NCBI GenBank assembly: GCA_959599095.1
Contig: CAUGGC010000006.1
Span: forward strand, 1-64,000
Source: an uncultured Collinsella sp.
GTDB taxonomy: Bacteria > Actinomycetota > Coriobacteriia > Coriobacteriales > Coriobacteriaceae
Reading direction: 5' to 3'
DNA length: 64,000 bases
The notes beneath the pieces were generated by a model, which worked only from the letters and a program-made list of their open reading frames with translations, searched no databases and had not been told where the DNA came from. Position numbers and translations under genes: made by a program. Numbering within the stretch: position 1 is the first letter of the stretch; each line of letters opens with the position of its first letter. Of this stretch, positions 34,723 through 42,292 are shown piece after piece.

Positions 34723-36390
34723 ATGCCTACTGACATCGAAATCGCACGTTCTGTCACGCCACTGCCTATTACCGAGGTGGCCAAGAACGCCGGCGTCGAC
34801 GTTAAGCACCTGATTCCGTACGGCTTCGACAAGGCTAAGGTCGACTATTCACTGCTCAACGAGCCGACTGATCACCAGGCCAAGCTTGTCCTCGTGACCG
34901 CCATCAACCCCACGCCTGCGGGCGAGGGCAAGACCACCACGACCATCGGTCTGGCCGATGGCCTGCGTCGTCGCGGCGTCAAGAGTGCCGTGGCCCTGCG
35001 CGAGCCTTCGCTCGGCCCCGTCTTTGGCGTTAAGGGCGGTGCTGCCGGCGGCGGCTGGGCTCAGGTCATCCCCATGGAGGATATCAACCTGCACTTTACC
35101 GGCGACTTCCACGCTATCGGTGCTGCCAACAACCTGCTGGCCGCCATGCTTGATAACCACATCCAGCAGGGCAATCAGCTCGGTATTGACGTTAAGCGCA
35201 TCACTTGGAAGCGCGTCGTCGATATGAACGACCGTCAGCTGCGCCACGTCATCGACGGCATTGGCGGTAAGGCCCAGGGCGTGCCGCGCGAGGACGGCTT
35301 CGATATCACCGTTGCCTCCGAGGTCATGGCGATCCTGTGCCTGTCCACGAGCATCAGCGATCTTAAGGAGCGCTTGGGCGAGATCGTTGTCGGCTATAGC
35401 TATGCCGGCGAGCCCGTCCGCGCCCGCGACCTTAAGGCCCAGGGAGCTATGGCCGCACTGCTCAAGGATGCGCTCAAGCCCAATCTGGTGCAGACGCTCG
35501 AGGGCACGCCCGCGTTTGTCCACGGCGGTCCCTTCGCCAATATCGCCCACGGCTGCAACTCCATCATGGCCACGCGTATGGCTATGCGTTTTGGCGATGT
35601 CGCCATTACCGAGGCGGGCTTTGGTGCCGACCTGGGTGCCGAGAAATTCCTGGACATCAAGTGCCGCATGACGGGCGTTCGTCCCAACGCCGTCGTGATC
35701 GTCGCCACCGCTCGCGCGTTGAAGTACAACGGTGGCGTCGCCAAGGCCGATCTCAACGAGGAGAACCTCGAGGCACTCAAGGCTGGCATGCCCAACCTGC
35801 TGCGTCACGTCGACAACATCCAGAACGTATATGGTCTGCCCTGCGTGGTCGCCATCAACCGCTTCCCGACGGACACCGAGGCCGAGCTCGCGCTCATTGA
35901 GTCCGAGTGCCAGAAGCTCGGCGTCAACGTTAAGCTTTCCGAGGTCTGGGCCAAGGGCGGCGAGGGCGCGCTCGAGCTTGCCGATGAGGTCATGCGTCTG
36001 ATTGAGCAGCCGAGCGAGCTCAAGTTTGCCTATGAGGACGGCGCTGATGTCGCTGATGCCCTCGAGGCCGTTGCCACCAAGGTCTACCGCGCCGACGGCG
36101 TTGACTTTACGCCGGCCGCCAAGCGCCAGCTCGCCGAGCTGCGCGAGAATGGCTTTGGCAACCTGCCGGTGTGCGTCGCCAAGACGCAGTACAGCTTTAG
36201 CGACAACGCCAAGGCCCTGGGCGCTCCCGAGAACTTCCGCATCACGGTGCGTGAGCTCAAGGTTTCCGCCGGCGCCCACTTTGTGGTCGCACTGACTGGC
36301 AGTGTTCTGACCATGCCGGGCCTGCCCAAGGTCCCTGCGGCCGAGAACATCGACGTCGACAACGACGGCAACATCACCGGCCTGTTCTAA
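34723..36390 (+). CDS. fhs: formate-tetrahydrofolate ligase
   Basis: A 555-residue ATP-dependent enzyme that joins formate to tetrahydrofolate, giving 10-formyl-THF. The P-loop is TPAGEGKTTTTIG near residues 63-75; the family run REPSLGPVFGVKGGAAGGG follows. Length is normal. AAAGG at 34711-34715 supports the ATG at 34723. It has its own unit, ended by a terminator, but functionally joins the fchA-folD pair at 46.9-48.4 kb. Together they would interconvert formate and methylene-THF as in purinolytic or acetogenic Firmicutes. The codon pattern is fairly restricted, pointing to good expression. Confidence 0.96.
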   Translation: MPTDIEIARSVTPLPITEVAKNAGVDVKHLIPYGFDKAKVDYSLLNEPTDHQAKLVLVTAINPTPAGEGKTTTTIGLADGLRRRGVKSAVALREPSLGPVFGVKGGAAGGGWAQVIPMEDINLHFTGDFHAIGAANNLLAAMLDNHIQQGNQLGIDVKRITWKRVVDMNDRQLRHVIDGIGGKAQGVPREDGFDITVASEVMAILCLSTSISDLKERLGEIVVGYSYAGEPVRARDLKAQGAMAALLKDALKPNLVQTLEGTPAFVHGGPFANIAHGCNSIMATRMAMRFGDVAITEAGFGADLGAEKFLDIKCRMTGVRPNAVVIVATARALKYNGGVAKADLNEENLEALKAGMPNLLRHVDNIQNVYGLPCVVAINRFPTDTEAELALIESECQKLGVNVKLSEVWAKGGEGALELADEVMRLIEQPSELKFAYEDGADVADALEAVATKVYRADGVDFTPAAKRQLAELRENGFGNLPVCVAKTQYSFSDNAKALGAPENFRITVRELKVSAGAHFVVALTGSVLTMPGLPKVPAAENIDVDNDGNITGLF

Positions 36391-36415
36391 GCTCGCTGCT
36401 CATAGCCGCTTGCCC

Positions 36416-36452
36416 GCCCCGTCGCGCCTACCAAGGCCCGGCGGGGCTTTTT
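36416..36452 (+). terminator. terminator of fhs
   Basis: GCCCCG (36416-36421) and CGGGGC (36442-36447) form the stem, followed directly by TTTTT. Confidence 0.6.
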
Positions 36453-36570
36453 GATCCTTAGGCCCGCGCATGTCTTGTAGATACCGACGGACTCTGCCCA
36501 TCATAGGCTTTTGCGCTGGTAGAATGCATGGATAACTTGATGCTTACAGGCGACGGAAAGGAATCGTTGC

Positions 36571-37560
36571 ATGGATCAGGACAAGACAACCGTGATGGGC
36601 GGCTGCGGTTCCGCGCAGGCTGGCGATAGCGCCGATGCGACCCGCGTTGTTCCCAACCCCGGTTATGTCGACCCCGCCGCGACGCAGCCTTCTGCCGAGC
36701 CCACACGAGTTATGGGCTATGGCGACGCGGCGCAGGACCCTTACGCTGCATCTTTGCAAAGCCCCTATGGCAACGCGGCGGCAGACCCGTTTGATTACGC
36801 GCCGCAGGATTCTTATGCCGCCTCGACGCCGAATCCCTATGATGACCTGCCGCAGAATCCCATTCTGCAGCCTCAGCAGACGACGTATATGCCTCGCACG
36901 GCGCAGCCTCGCTACGAGTCGCGCGAGCCGTATCGCGAGTACCCCAAGTCGATTCCGCAATATGGCGAGGACGAGGAAGAGACGCCGTCGCGTTCGTCGA
37001 GCGTGATTAAGAAGATCCTCATCGTGCTGGCGATCTTCTTTGCGCTGTCGGTTGTGTTTGCCATCGTGTCGGGCATGCTCAACAAGCGAGGGAGTTCAAC
37101 GGCCGATACCACTGCCGAGCAAACCGAGTCCGCCTCGTCTAGCACCGTCGATTTGAGTGATATCCCGGGGCAGTACTGGTCCAACGCCAAGAAGATCCTC
37201 AAGTCGCGCGGCGCCGATCTTTCGAATGCCGTGGTCCTGACTGATGATGGCTCAACGCCCGTCGTCGATGCCAACTGGGTCGTTACTTCTGCCTACTATA
37301 ACGACAACGGCAACCTCGAAATTCAACTCACGCACAAGAACAGTTCGGGCAACTCGTCCGACGGCCAAAGCGGTACCGACAGCTCGAGCTCCAATACGCT
37401 GGAGGACTTGAGCAACAAGGCGCAGGAGTTGGGAGACAAGGCGCAAGAGCTGGGCGACACCGCTCAGAACCTGGGCGATACCGCGCAGAACTTGGGCGGC
37501 ATGGCGACGGATGCCTGGAACGCCCTGCAAAACGGCATCTCGGGCGCGCAGGGAAACTAG
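36571..37560 (+). CDS. single-pass membrane protein with PASTA-like external domain
   Basis: A 329-residue protein. The first ~145 residues are hydrophilic and low-complexity (Pro, Tyr, Gln, Ala repeats such as NPYDD and SPYGNA), presumably cytoplasmic. One membrane segment (VIKKILIVLAIFFALSVVFA, about 145-168) follows. Outside, a Ser/Thr linker leads to an ~65-residue domain starting DIPGQYWSNAKKILKSRG with the shape of a PASTA repeat. A helical run of seven-residue repeats (KAQELGD, then TAQNLGD) ends the protein. This recalls substrates or partners of PASTA kinases such as PknB, but no kinase domain is present. The ATG at 36571 is preceded by GGAAAGG. Function unknown. Confidence 0.75.
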   Translation: MDQDKTTVMGGCGSAQAGDSADATRVVPNPGYVDPAATQPSAEPTRVMGYGDAAQDPYAASLQSPYGNAAADPFDYAPQDSYAASTPNPYDDLPQNPILQPQQTTYMPRTAQPRYESREPYREYPKSIPQYGEDEEETPSRSSSVIKKILIVLAIFFALSVVFAIVSGMLNKRGSSTADTTAEQTESASSSTVDLSDIPGQYWSNAKKILKSRGADLSNAVVLTDDGSTPVVDANWVVTSAYYNDNGNLEIQLTHKNSSGNSSDGQSGTDSSSSNTLEDLSNKAQELGDKAQELGDTAQNLGDTAQNLGGMATDAWNALQNGISGAQGN

Positions 37561-37578
37561 CGGACGAGCGGAGCGGGG

Positions 37579-38760
37579 CTACAGCTGCTCGGCCGGACGC
37601 TCGGGCGAGCTGAAGCCCGAATCAAACGTGACGACGCATGAGACATCGGGCCGGCGCTCGTGCACGATGCGCGTGACGAGCTCCAGCAGCTCCTCGTCGG
37701 ATATGTCAAAGCCGTCGGGACGCACCAGGTCAAACGAAACGAACCCGTCGTGCTCGTGCAGATCGTGGATGGAGAGCGCGGGATCGATCTGCATGACGCC
37801 GCGCTTGACCCAGCCGCGCAAGTCATTGCCGGTTGTCGCGATGGGGTCGCAGTGCAGCGTGATACCAATGCCCATCTGGCGCTTGATGTCGTGCTCGATG
37901 GTGTCCAGAATCTCGTGGTGCTCAAACGCGTCGCCCTCGCCGGGCATCTCCACGTGGGCGCTGGCAAACTGACGACCGGGGCCGTAGTCGTGCACCATGA
38001 GGTCGTGTGTGCCCAAGACCTGCGGATAGGACATGATCTTGTCGCGGATTGCCTGGACGAGCTTGGGGTCGGGCGCTTGCCCCAGCAACGGGCTGATGGC
38101 GTCGCGCACCAGGCCCAGACCGCTGATGCAGATGAAGACGCCCACACCCAGGCCTGCCCAGCCATCGAGATCAAAGCCGGTCGTCTGCGAAATAAGCGCC
38201 GCCACCAAGACCGAGCCCGAGGTGATGACGTCGTTTTTGGAGTCCTGCGCCGTGGCGATGAGCGTCTCCGAGTCGATGCGATCGCCCAGCGTGCGGTTGA
38301 ACGCTGCCATCCAGAGCTTAACGAGCATGGACGTAGCCAGTGCCGCAAGGGAAATAAACGTGTAAGCGGTGGGCGAGGGCTTGATGATCTTGGTGACCGA
38401 CTCGAGAATCAGGTTGATGCCGACGGCGCAAACCAGGACGGCGACGAACAGGCCGGCTAGGTACTCGTAGCGGCCGTGACCATAGGGGTGGCCTTCGTCT
38501 GCCGGGCGGCTGGCAAGGCGGAAACCGAGCAGGCTCACAATGTTGCTCGAGGCATCGGAGAGGTTGTTGAAAGCGTCGGCGATGAGGGAGACGGAGCCGG
38601 CGAGCAGACCCGCGATGCCCTTGGCCAGGCACAGGGTGATGTTGAGGCCAATGCAGACGAGGCTTGCGGAAAAGCCCGCGTTGGTGCGGCAAGATGCATC
38701 GACCGGCTCGCTCTCGCTGCCGGGAACAAGCGTATGTACCAGCCGATTTACAAATAGCAT
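37579..38760 (-). CDS. cation diffusion facilitator (CDF) transporter
   Basis: A 393-residue divalent metal exporter of the CDF family. It has six membrane segments (from about residue 25 to 210), the metal-site pairs in SLIADAFNNLSDASSN and TAQDSKNDVITS, and GHPYGHGRYEY between helices two and three. The cytoplasmic C-terminal domain is recognisable by LGTHDLMVHDYGPG. Compared with the usual HxxxD pattern the first site is D-rich (ADAFNNLSD), as in Mn/Fe-type members, so manganese or iron is more likely than zinc. The ATG at 38760 was chosen because GAGGAC lies eight bases before; the frame is open for another 50 codons upstream without a better site. Confidence 0.88.
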   Translation of the reverse strand: MLFVNRLVHTLVPGSESEPVDASCRTNAGFSASLVCIGLNITLCLAKGIAGLLAGSVSLIADAFNNLSDASSNIVSLLGFRLASRPADEGHPYGHGRYEYLAGLFVAVLVCAVGINLILESVTKIIKPSPTAYTFISLAALATSMLVKLWMAAFNRTLGDRIDSETLIATAQDSKNDVITSGSVLVAALISQTTGFDLDGWAGLGVGVFICISGLGLVRDAISPLLGQAPDPKLVQAIRDKIMSYPQVLGTHDLMVHDYGPGRQFASAHVEMPGEGDAFEHHEILDTIEHDIKRQMGIGITLHCDPIATTGNDLRGWVKRGVMQIDPALSIHDLHEHDGFVSFDLVRPDGFDISDEELLELVTRIVHERRPDVSCVVTFDSGFSSPERPAEQL

Positions 38761-38978
38761 AGCGGTCGTCCTCACAATCATGTTTAAGGGGATAGTGTAG
38801 CTCGCGCGGGGGCGCCGTGCACCGATGCTCAGAAAATGCAGCAATAGTCTGCCGGTGCTAACGAGCGAGCCTTCTCGTCTGCCTGGGTGGTCCATTTTGG
38901 GCCACATGGGTATGGGCATGTGCCTGCTTGCTCGACATACTTAATGTCGACAGCCCCTGTGCAAAGGAGGACGTTTCC

Positions 38979-40316
38979 ATGGACGAGATGTTTGCCATTA
39001 AATGTCAAAACTGCGGCGGCCCTATGTACTCGCACCAGGCTAAGCGCAGCTTTGAGTGCGCCTATTGCGGCACGGTCGTTCCGTGGCAGGCGGACGTCGG
39101 AGAGCCCAAGAGCGCCCTGGGCATTCGCCATACGCCGCTGACGGTGGTGGATGGACTGCTCAAGCTCACGCATGTGTCGCAACTCGAGCGCCCGGAGGAC
39201 CCGGACTGGTATTTCTTCAATTCGCACTGGCGCAATCAGTCGGTCCTGGAACATCTGCTGTGGGAGGATCGCGGCACGGCGCAGGAGTTCCAAGAGGCCA
39301 CGCATGTGAGTATTCCTTGCCCCTTCTGTGGTGCGTCCTTTGAGGGCGAGTCGACCCAGCGCGTGTTTGAGTGCCCGTCCTGCGGCAACAAGATCGGCAT
39401 TGCCGACCTGCTCAAGCCGGGGACGTTTAGCAAGCGTCTGACCATGGGCGTGGGTGCGGAGTATGTGCCGGATCAGGGTATTCCCTGCGAAATCTCGCCG
39501 CAGCAGGCACGTGCCAACGCGCTGCAGCTGGTGCGCCAGTACCCGGATGCCTTTGCCGGGCACGACGTGGAAGATGCGATCCAAAACGACATGATGCTCT
39601 TCTATTTCCCCATGGCGCTGGCGGACCTGCGCATGATGGCGAGCTTCCCGGGCAAGGGCCTGAGCAAGGAAACCCTGGTGTACTACGAGGTGCTCGACTG
39701 GGCATACCCCAGGGCAAACTACCTGGACGTTCGCCTCATGGGCATTTTGGAGCCGTGGGACTTTGCCAAGGTCGGTCCGTTCGATCCCGCCATGCAGGAA
39801 GGCGACTTCCGCGTCGTCTCCGTCGATGCATCTACCAAGGACCAGGTGGTCATTGATAAGTTGGCGCTCGACGTTGCGGGCAACGATGCCGAGGCCGTAC
39901 TGGGGCTCAATCAAAAGAGCATCCGAACCTGGGCGCGCAAGGCCCGCAAGCATAAGGATGGCCTGGTGATGGTGCCGGTCTACTTTGTCGATCGTCCGGC
40001 GACGGACAGCCGCGATGGCGAGCAGGTGCGCATTGCCGTAAACGGACAGACGGGCCGCGCGGCCGCGGCGGTGTTTAGCGACAAGCGCGAAACGCATATC
40101 GTGGCACCGCTCAACCCGAGCCTGCATCTGTCCGGTGAGAGCACCGTGCATGCCACGCCCATCGAGGTCAAATACGTTAAGTCGCCGTTTCTGTACCAGA
40201 TCGTGCGCCGTGGAGGCGGCGAGCAACCGCGCCAGGTTGCAGCGGTTGCCGAGGGTTCCTACCGAGAGGAGAAGCCCAAACGCAAGGGCTTGTTCGCTGC
40301 GATCTTTGGGAAGTAG
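38979..40316 (+). CDS. zinc-ribbon protein of unknown function
   Basis: A 445-residue cytoplasmic protein with two zinc ribbons: IKCQNCGGPM...FECAYCG near residues 8-32 and IPCPFCGAS...FECPSCG near residues 110-136. The rest has no family I recognise; it is mixed alpha/beta with a strongly basic last 20 residues (RREEKPKRKG-like). AAAGGAGG at 38963-38970 gives a clear start. The double TFIIB-like ribbon followed by a long domain is found in Firmicutes and Actinobacteria proteins annotated only as zinc-ribbon. A TGGGCCACATGGG stretch at 38898-38910 resembles the repeats before the two lipoprotein genes at 45-46 kb. Confidence 0.7.
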   Translation: MDEMFAIKCQNCGGPMYSHQAKRSFECAYCGTVVPWQADVGEPKSALGIRHTPLTVVDGLLKLTHVSQLERPEDPDWYFFNSHWRNQSVLEHLLWEDRGTAQEFQEATHVSIPCPFCGASFEGESTQRVFECPSCGNKIGIADLLKPGTFSKRLTMGVGAEYVPDQGIPCEISPQQARANALQLVRQYPDAFAGHDVEDAIQNDMMLFYFPMALADLRMMASFPGKGLSKETLVYYEVLDWAYPRANYLDVRLMGILEPWDFAKVGPFDPAMQEGDFRVVSVDASTKDQVVIDKLALDVAGNDAEAVLGLNQKSIRTWARKARKHKDGLVMVPVYFVDRPATDSRDGEQVRIAVNGQTGRAAAAVFSDKRETHIVAPLNPSLHLSGESTVHATPIEVKYVKSPFLYQIVRRGGGEQPRQVAAVAEGSYREEKPKRKGLFAAIFGK

Positions 40317-40392
40317 GGAAGCGCAGCATGGGACGGCTCGCAGGCATGCGGGCTGCCGTCCGGTAGTTTGGCAGGGGGTAGATGTAAATAAA

Positions 40393-40535
40393 CGGTGGAG
40401 CGGCTGCAAAAGAGCCGCCTCGCTGGGCAAAATCAGGTTGTGCCGCGGAACCCGCTCCTCAGTTAGTCACACTTCGGAAGCGCGGGCAACGCAGACGCAA
40501 GTGTCTTAAGGGCCGGCTGCAACCGGCCCTTTTCT
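40393..40535 (+). ncRNA. candidate structured small RNA ending in a terminator
   Basis: This gap between converging genes holds no good ORF but has ordered pairing. A long-range stem joins GGAGCGG (about 40397-40403) and CCGCTCC (about 40449-40455). GCGGC and GCCGC form a hairpin within it. ACACTT and AAGTGT close a third hairpin (about 40472-40504). At the end AAGGGCCGG (40508-40516) pairs with CCGGCCCTT (40523-40531) and T-rich bases follow. I do not recognise 6S, SRP, RNase P or tmRNA signatures. It may be a small RNA, or only a long leader to the terminator. Confidence 0.4.
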
Positions 40536-40536
40536 G
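40508..40536 (+). terminator. terminator of the candidate small RNA
   Basis: A perfect 9-bp stem AAGGGCCGG/CCGGCCCTT with a 6-base loop, then TTTCTG. The nearest upstream gene on this strand ends 190 bases earlier. Confidence 0.8.
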
Positions 40537-40711
40537 TGGCAGCCAATGGGCCCACATCAGACGAAGGTCGCGTTTTTGCCTGTCAGGTCACGCTCGCCAG
40601 CCACGGCTAGAATGTCGTTGCCGGCGTCCATGACCGGTATTGTTTCGTAGCGTGCGCCTCAACCGCGGGTGCGCCTGCGACGGCTGCGGTGGTTTCGGTC
40701 GCAACGTGCTG
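40537..40711. other. featureless intergenic stretch
   Basis: About 175 bases between the candidate RNA terminator and the end of the DUF1016 gene. A 24-codon frame on the minus strand (40562-40633) ends RDLTGKNATFV but has no ribosome binding site. I see nothing else here. Confidence 0.4.
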
Positions 40712-41761
40712 CTACCCTTGCGTTTCGCCATTAGTCGCTTCGTTGATGGCGCGGTACTCGGCACTCAGCTCGCGCGCCAGCTCTTCCTTGCTTGGAAGAT
40801 ACGGCAGGTATTTGGCGGTAAACACTTGGTCGTTGTCTTCGGGCAGCGTGTACTCGACGATCGAATCGCTTTTGTCCGCGCAGAGCACGATGCCTATGGG
40901 CGGATTGTCGCCTTCGTTCATGAGCTCACGCGTGTAGTAGTTCACATACATTTGCATCTGGCCCAGGTCCTGATGCGTAAGGTCATCGGTCTTAAGGTCG
41001 ATGAGCACGAAGCAGCGCATCAGATAGTTGTAAAAAACAAGGTCAATATAGAAATGGCGTCCATCAAAGGTGATGCGCTTTTGGCGCGCCTCGAAAGCGA
41101 AGCCACGGCCAAGCTCCAGCAGGAACTTCTGAAGATGCGTGATGAGCGCCTGCTCTAGATCGCTCTCGCGAAACGTAGCATCGTCCGAGAAACCTAAAAA
41201 CTCCAGTACATATGGGTCGCGGATGATATCCTCGGGGCGACGAGCCGGGGCGCTCTCTTGGATTTCCTGGGTGACGGCCTCTTTGTCCTTGCTGGCAAGT
41301 AGGCGCTCGCGGAACATGGTGTTGATCTGGCGTTCGAGCTGACGCGTGCTCCAGCGAGAATCGGCGCATTCGTTCATGTACCAGGTGCGAGCTTCGGGGT
41401 CAGGAATGCGTATTAACCTGCGGTAATGTGTCCAGCTCAATTCGGGACGCAGTGAGTCCCGAATTGGAAATGCAAGATAGAACTGACGCATTTTGCGCAG
41501 CTCTCTTGCTTCAAAACTTTTACCAAAATCCTTGGTAAGTCTGATTGCGAGGGCCTTGAGCAGCGCCTCTCCATACTTGGCGCGCCCCTCTCCGCCCTGT
41601 TCATCAACAATACTCTTGCCGATCTCCCAATATGCCTCAACCATCGCAAAGTTAACGGCGGTATAGGCCTTGTCGCGAGCGGCGTTGAGAATCGAGGAGA
41701 CCTGCTTGTAAAAACCTTCGGGCACGATTGCCGATTCTCCACGGTTTACCAGTTCGCCCAT
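40712..41761 (-). CDS. DUF1016 / YhcG-type PDDEXK nuclease
   Basis: About 349 residues. The N-terminal DUF1016 region (to ~170) starts with the AAYWEIGKSIV-like helix pair and contains the RELRKMRQFYLAFP run. The C-terminal region is the YhcG PD-(D/E)XK domain: FYIDLVFYNYLMRCFVLIDLKT holds the catalytic Asp and the xLK, followed by GQMQMYVNYY. Family members promote recombination or are found near restriction and defence genes. Here it stands alone, between a candidate RNA and a PH-like gene, without restriction partners. An ATG at 41761 is chosen over the GTG one codon earlier. Its DNA target is unknown. Confidence 0.88.
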   Translation of the reverse strand: MGELVNRGESAIVPEGFYKQVSSILNAARDKAYTAVNFAMVEAYWEIGKSIVDEQGGEGRAKYGEALLKALAIRLTKDFGKSFEARELRKMRQFYLAFPIRDSLRPELSWTHYRRLIRIPDPEARTWYMNECADSRWSTRQLERQINTMFRERLLASKDKEAVTQEIQESAPARRPEDIIRDPYVLEFLGFSDDATFRESDLEQALITHLQKFLLELGRGFAFEARQKRITFDGRHFYIDLVFYNYLMRCFVLIDLKTDDLTHQDLGQMQMYVNYYTRELMNEGDNPPIGIVLCADKSDSIVEYTLPEDNDQVFTAKYLPYLPSKEELARELSAEYRAINEATNGETQG

Positions 41762-41928
41762 CACTGTCGCCCCACTTTCCTTTTGTGGAATGCGTCTTTA
41801 TCGCATTTAGTTTAAAGCCTCGCGCGGACACGAATTGCTGTGCTGTCTGACATCTTCGCATGGGGCCTTGCGGTGACTAAAATGTGACCATAGAGGCAGT
41901 TTTAGCGAATCCCACGGGAGTGACGCGT

Positions 41929-42198
41929 ATGGACAATAACACGCTGCTATTCCAGGACAAAGGTTCGGGTAGGTATAAAGACGTCAAGATCTACCCCAAC
42001 CGTATTGAGGTGCTCAAGAAGGGCACTTTTGGTGGCAAGCACACCGAGATTGTCTATCTTAAGGACATTACGGGGGTCAACAGGATCAAGGGCCGCGATG
42101 TTTTTCTGCGTAACAGGCTGTTGACTGCTTGTGTTTTTAGCCTGAGCAGCCGTGCGAAGGCCCAGGAGTTTGTTAACGCGCTGAACATGGTGATGTAG
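41929..42198 (+). CDS. small PH-domain-like protein
   Basis: An 89-residue basic protein whose pattern of short strands (KDVKIYPNRIEVLKKGTFGGKHTEIVYLKDITGV) and a closing helix (SRAKAQEFVNALN) fits a bacterial PH-like (bPH) domain. GGGAG at 41916-41920 supports the ATG at 41929; the earlier GTG-type start at 41884 lacks a site. It has no membrane segment. Function unknown; related proteins are often small and stand-alone. Confidence 0.65.
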   Translation: MDNNTLLFQDKGSGRYKDVKIYPNRIEVLKKGTFGGKHTEIVYLKDITGVNRIKGRDVFLRNRLLTACVFSLSSRAKAQEFVNALNMVM

Positions 42199-42221
42199 CC
42201 TATGGCGGCGTTTGGGCCAAG

Positions 42222-42260
42222 GTAAAAATCGGGGGCACAGAACGGTGTCCTGCGCCCCCC
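42222..42260 (-). terminator. terminator of the PI-PLC-like gene
   Basis: On the minus strand GGGGGGCGCAGGACACC pairs with GTTCTGTGCCCCC, followed by GATTTTTACC. It lies between converging genes and could serve both. Confidence 0.7.
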
Positions 42261-42292
42261 ATTGAGTCGATGTGTCTAAAAGGCCGGCTTGC

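Noticed and set aside
34849..36279. A minus-strand frame of 476 codons opposite fhs
   Set aside because: Antisense shadow of a highly conserved gene; composition is abnormal.
40393..40535. Known housekeeping RNA (6S, SRP, RNase P, tmRNA)
   Set aside because: The signature blocks of these RNAs are not visible; kept only as an unnamed candidate.
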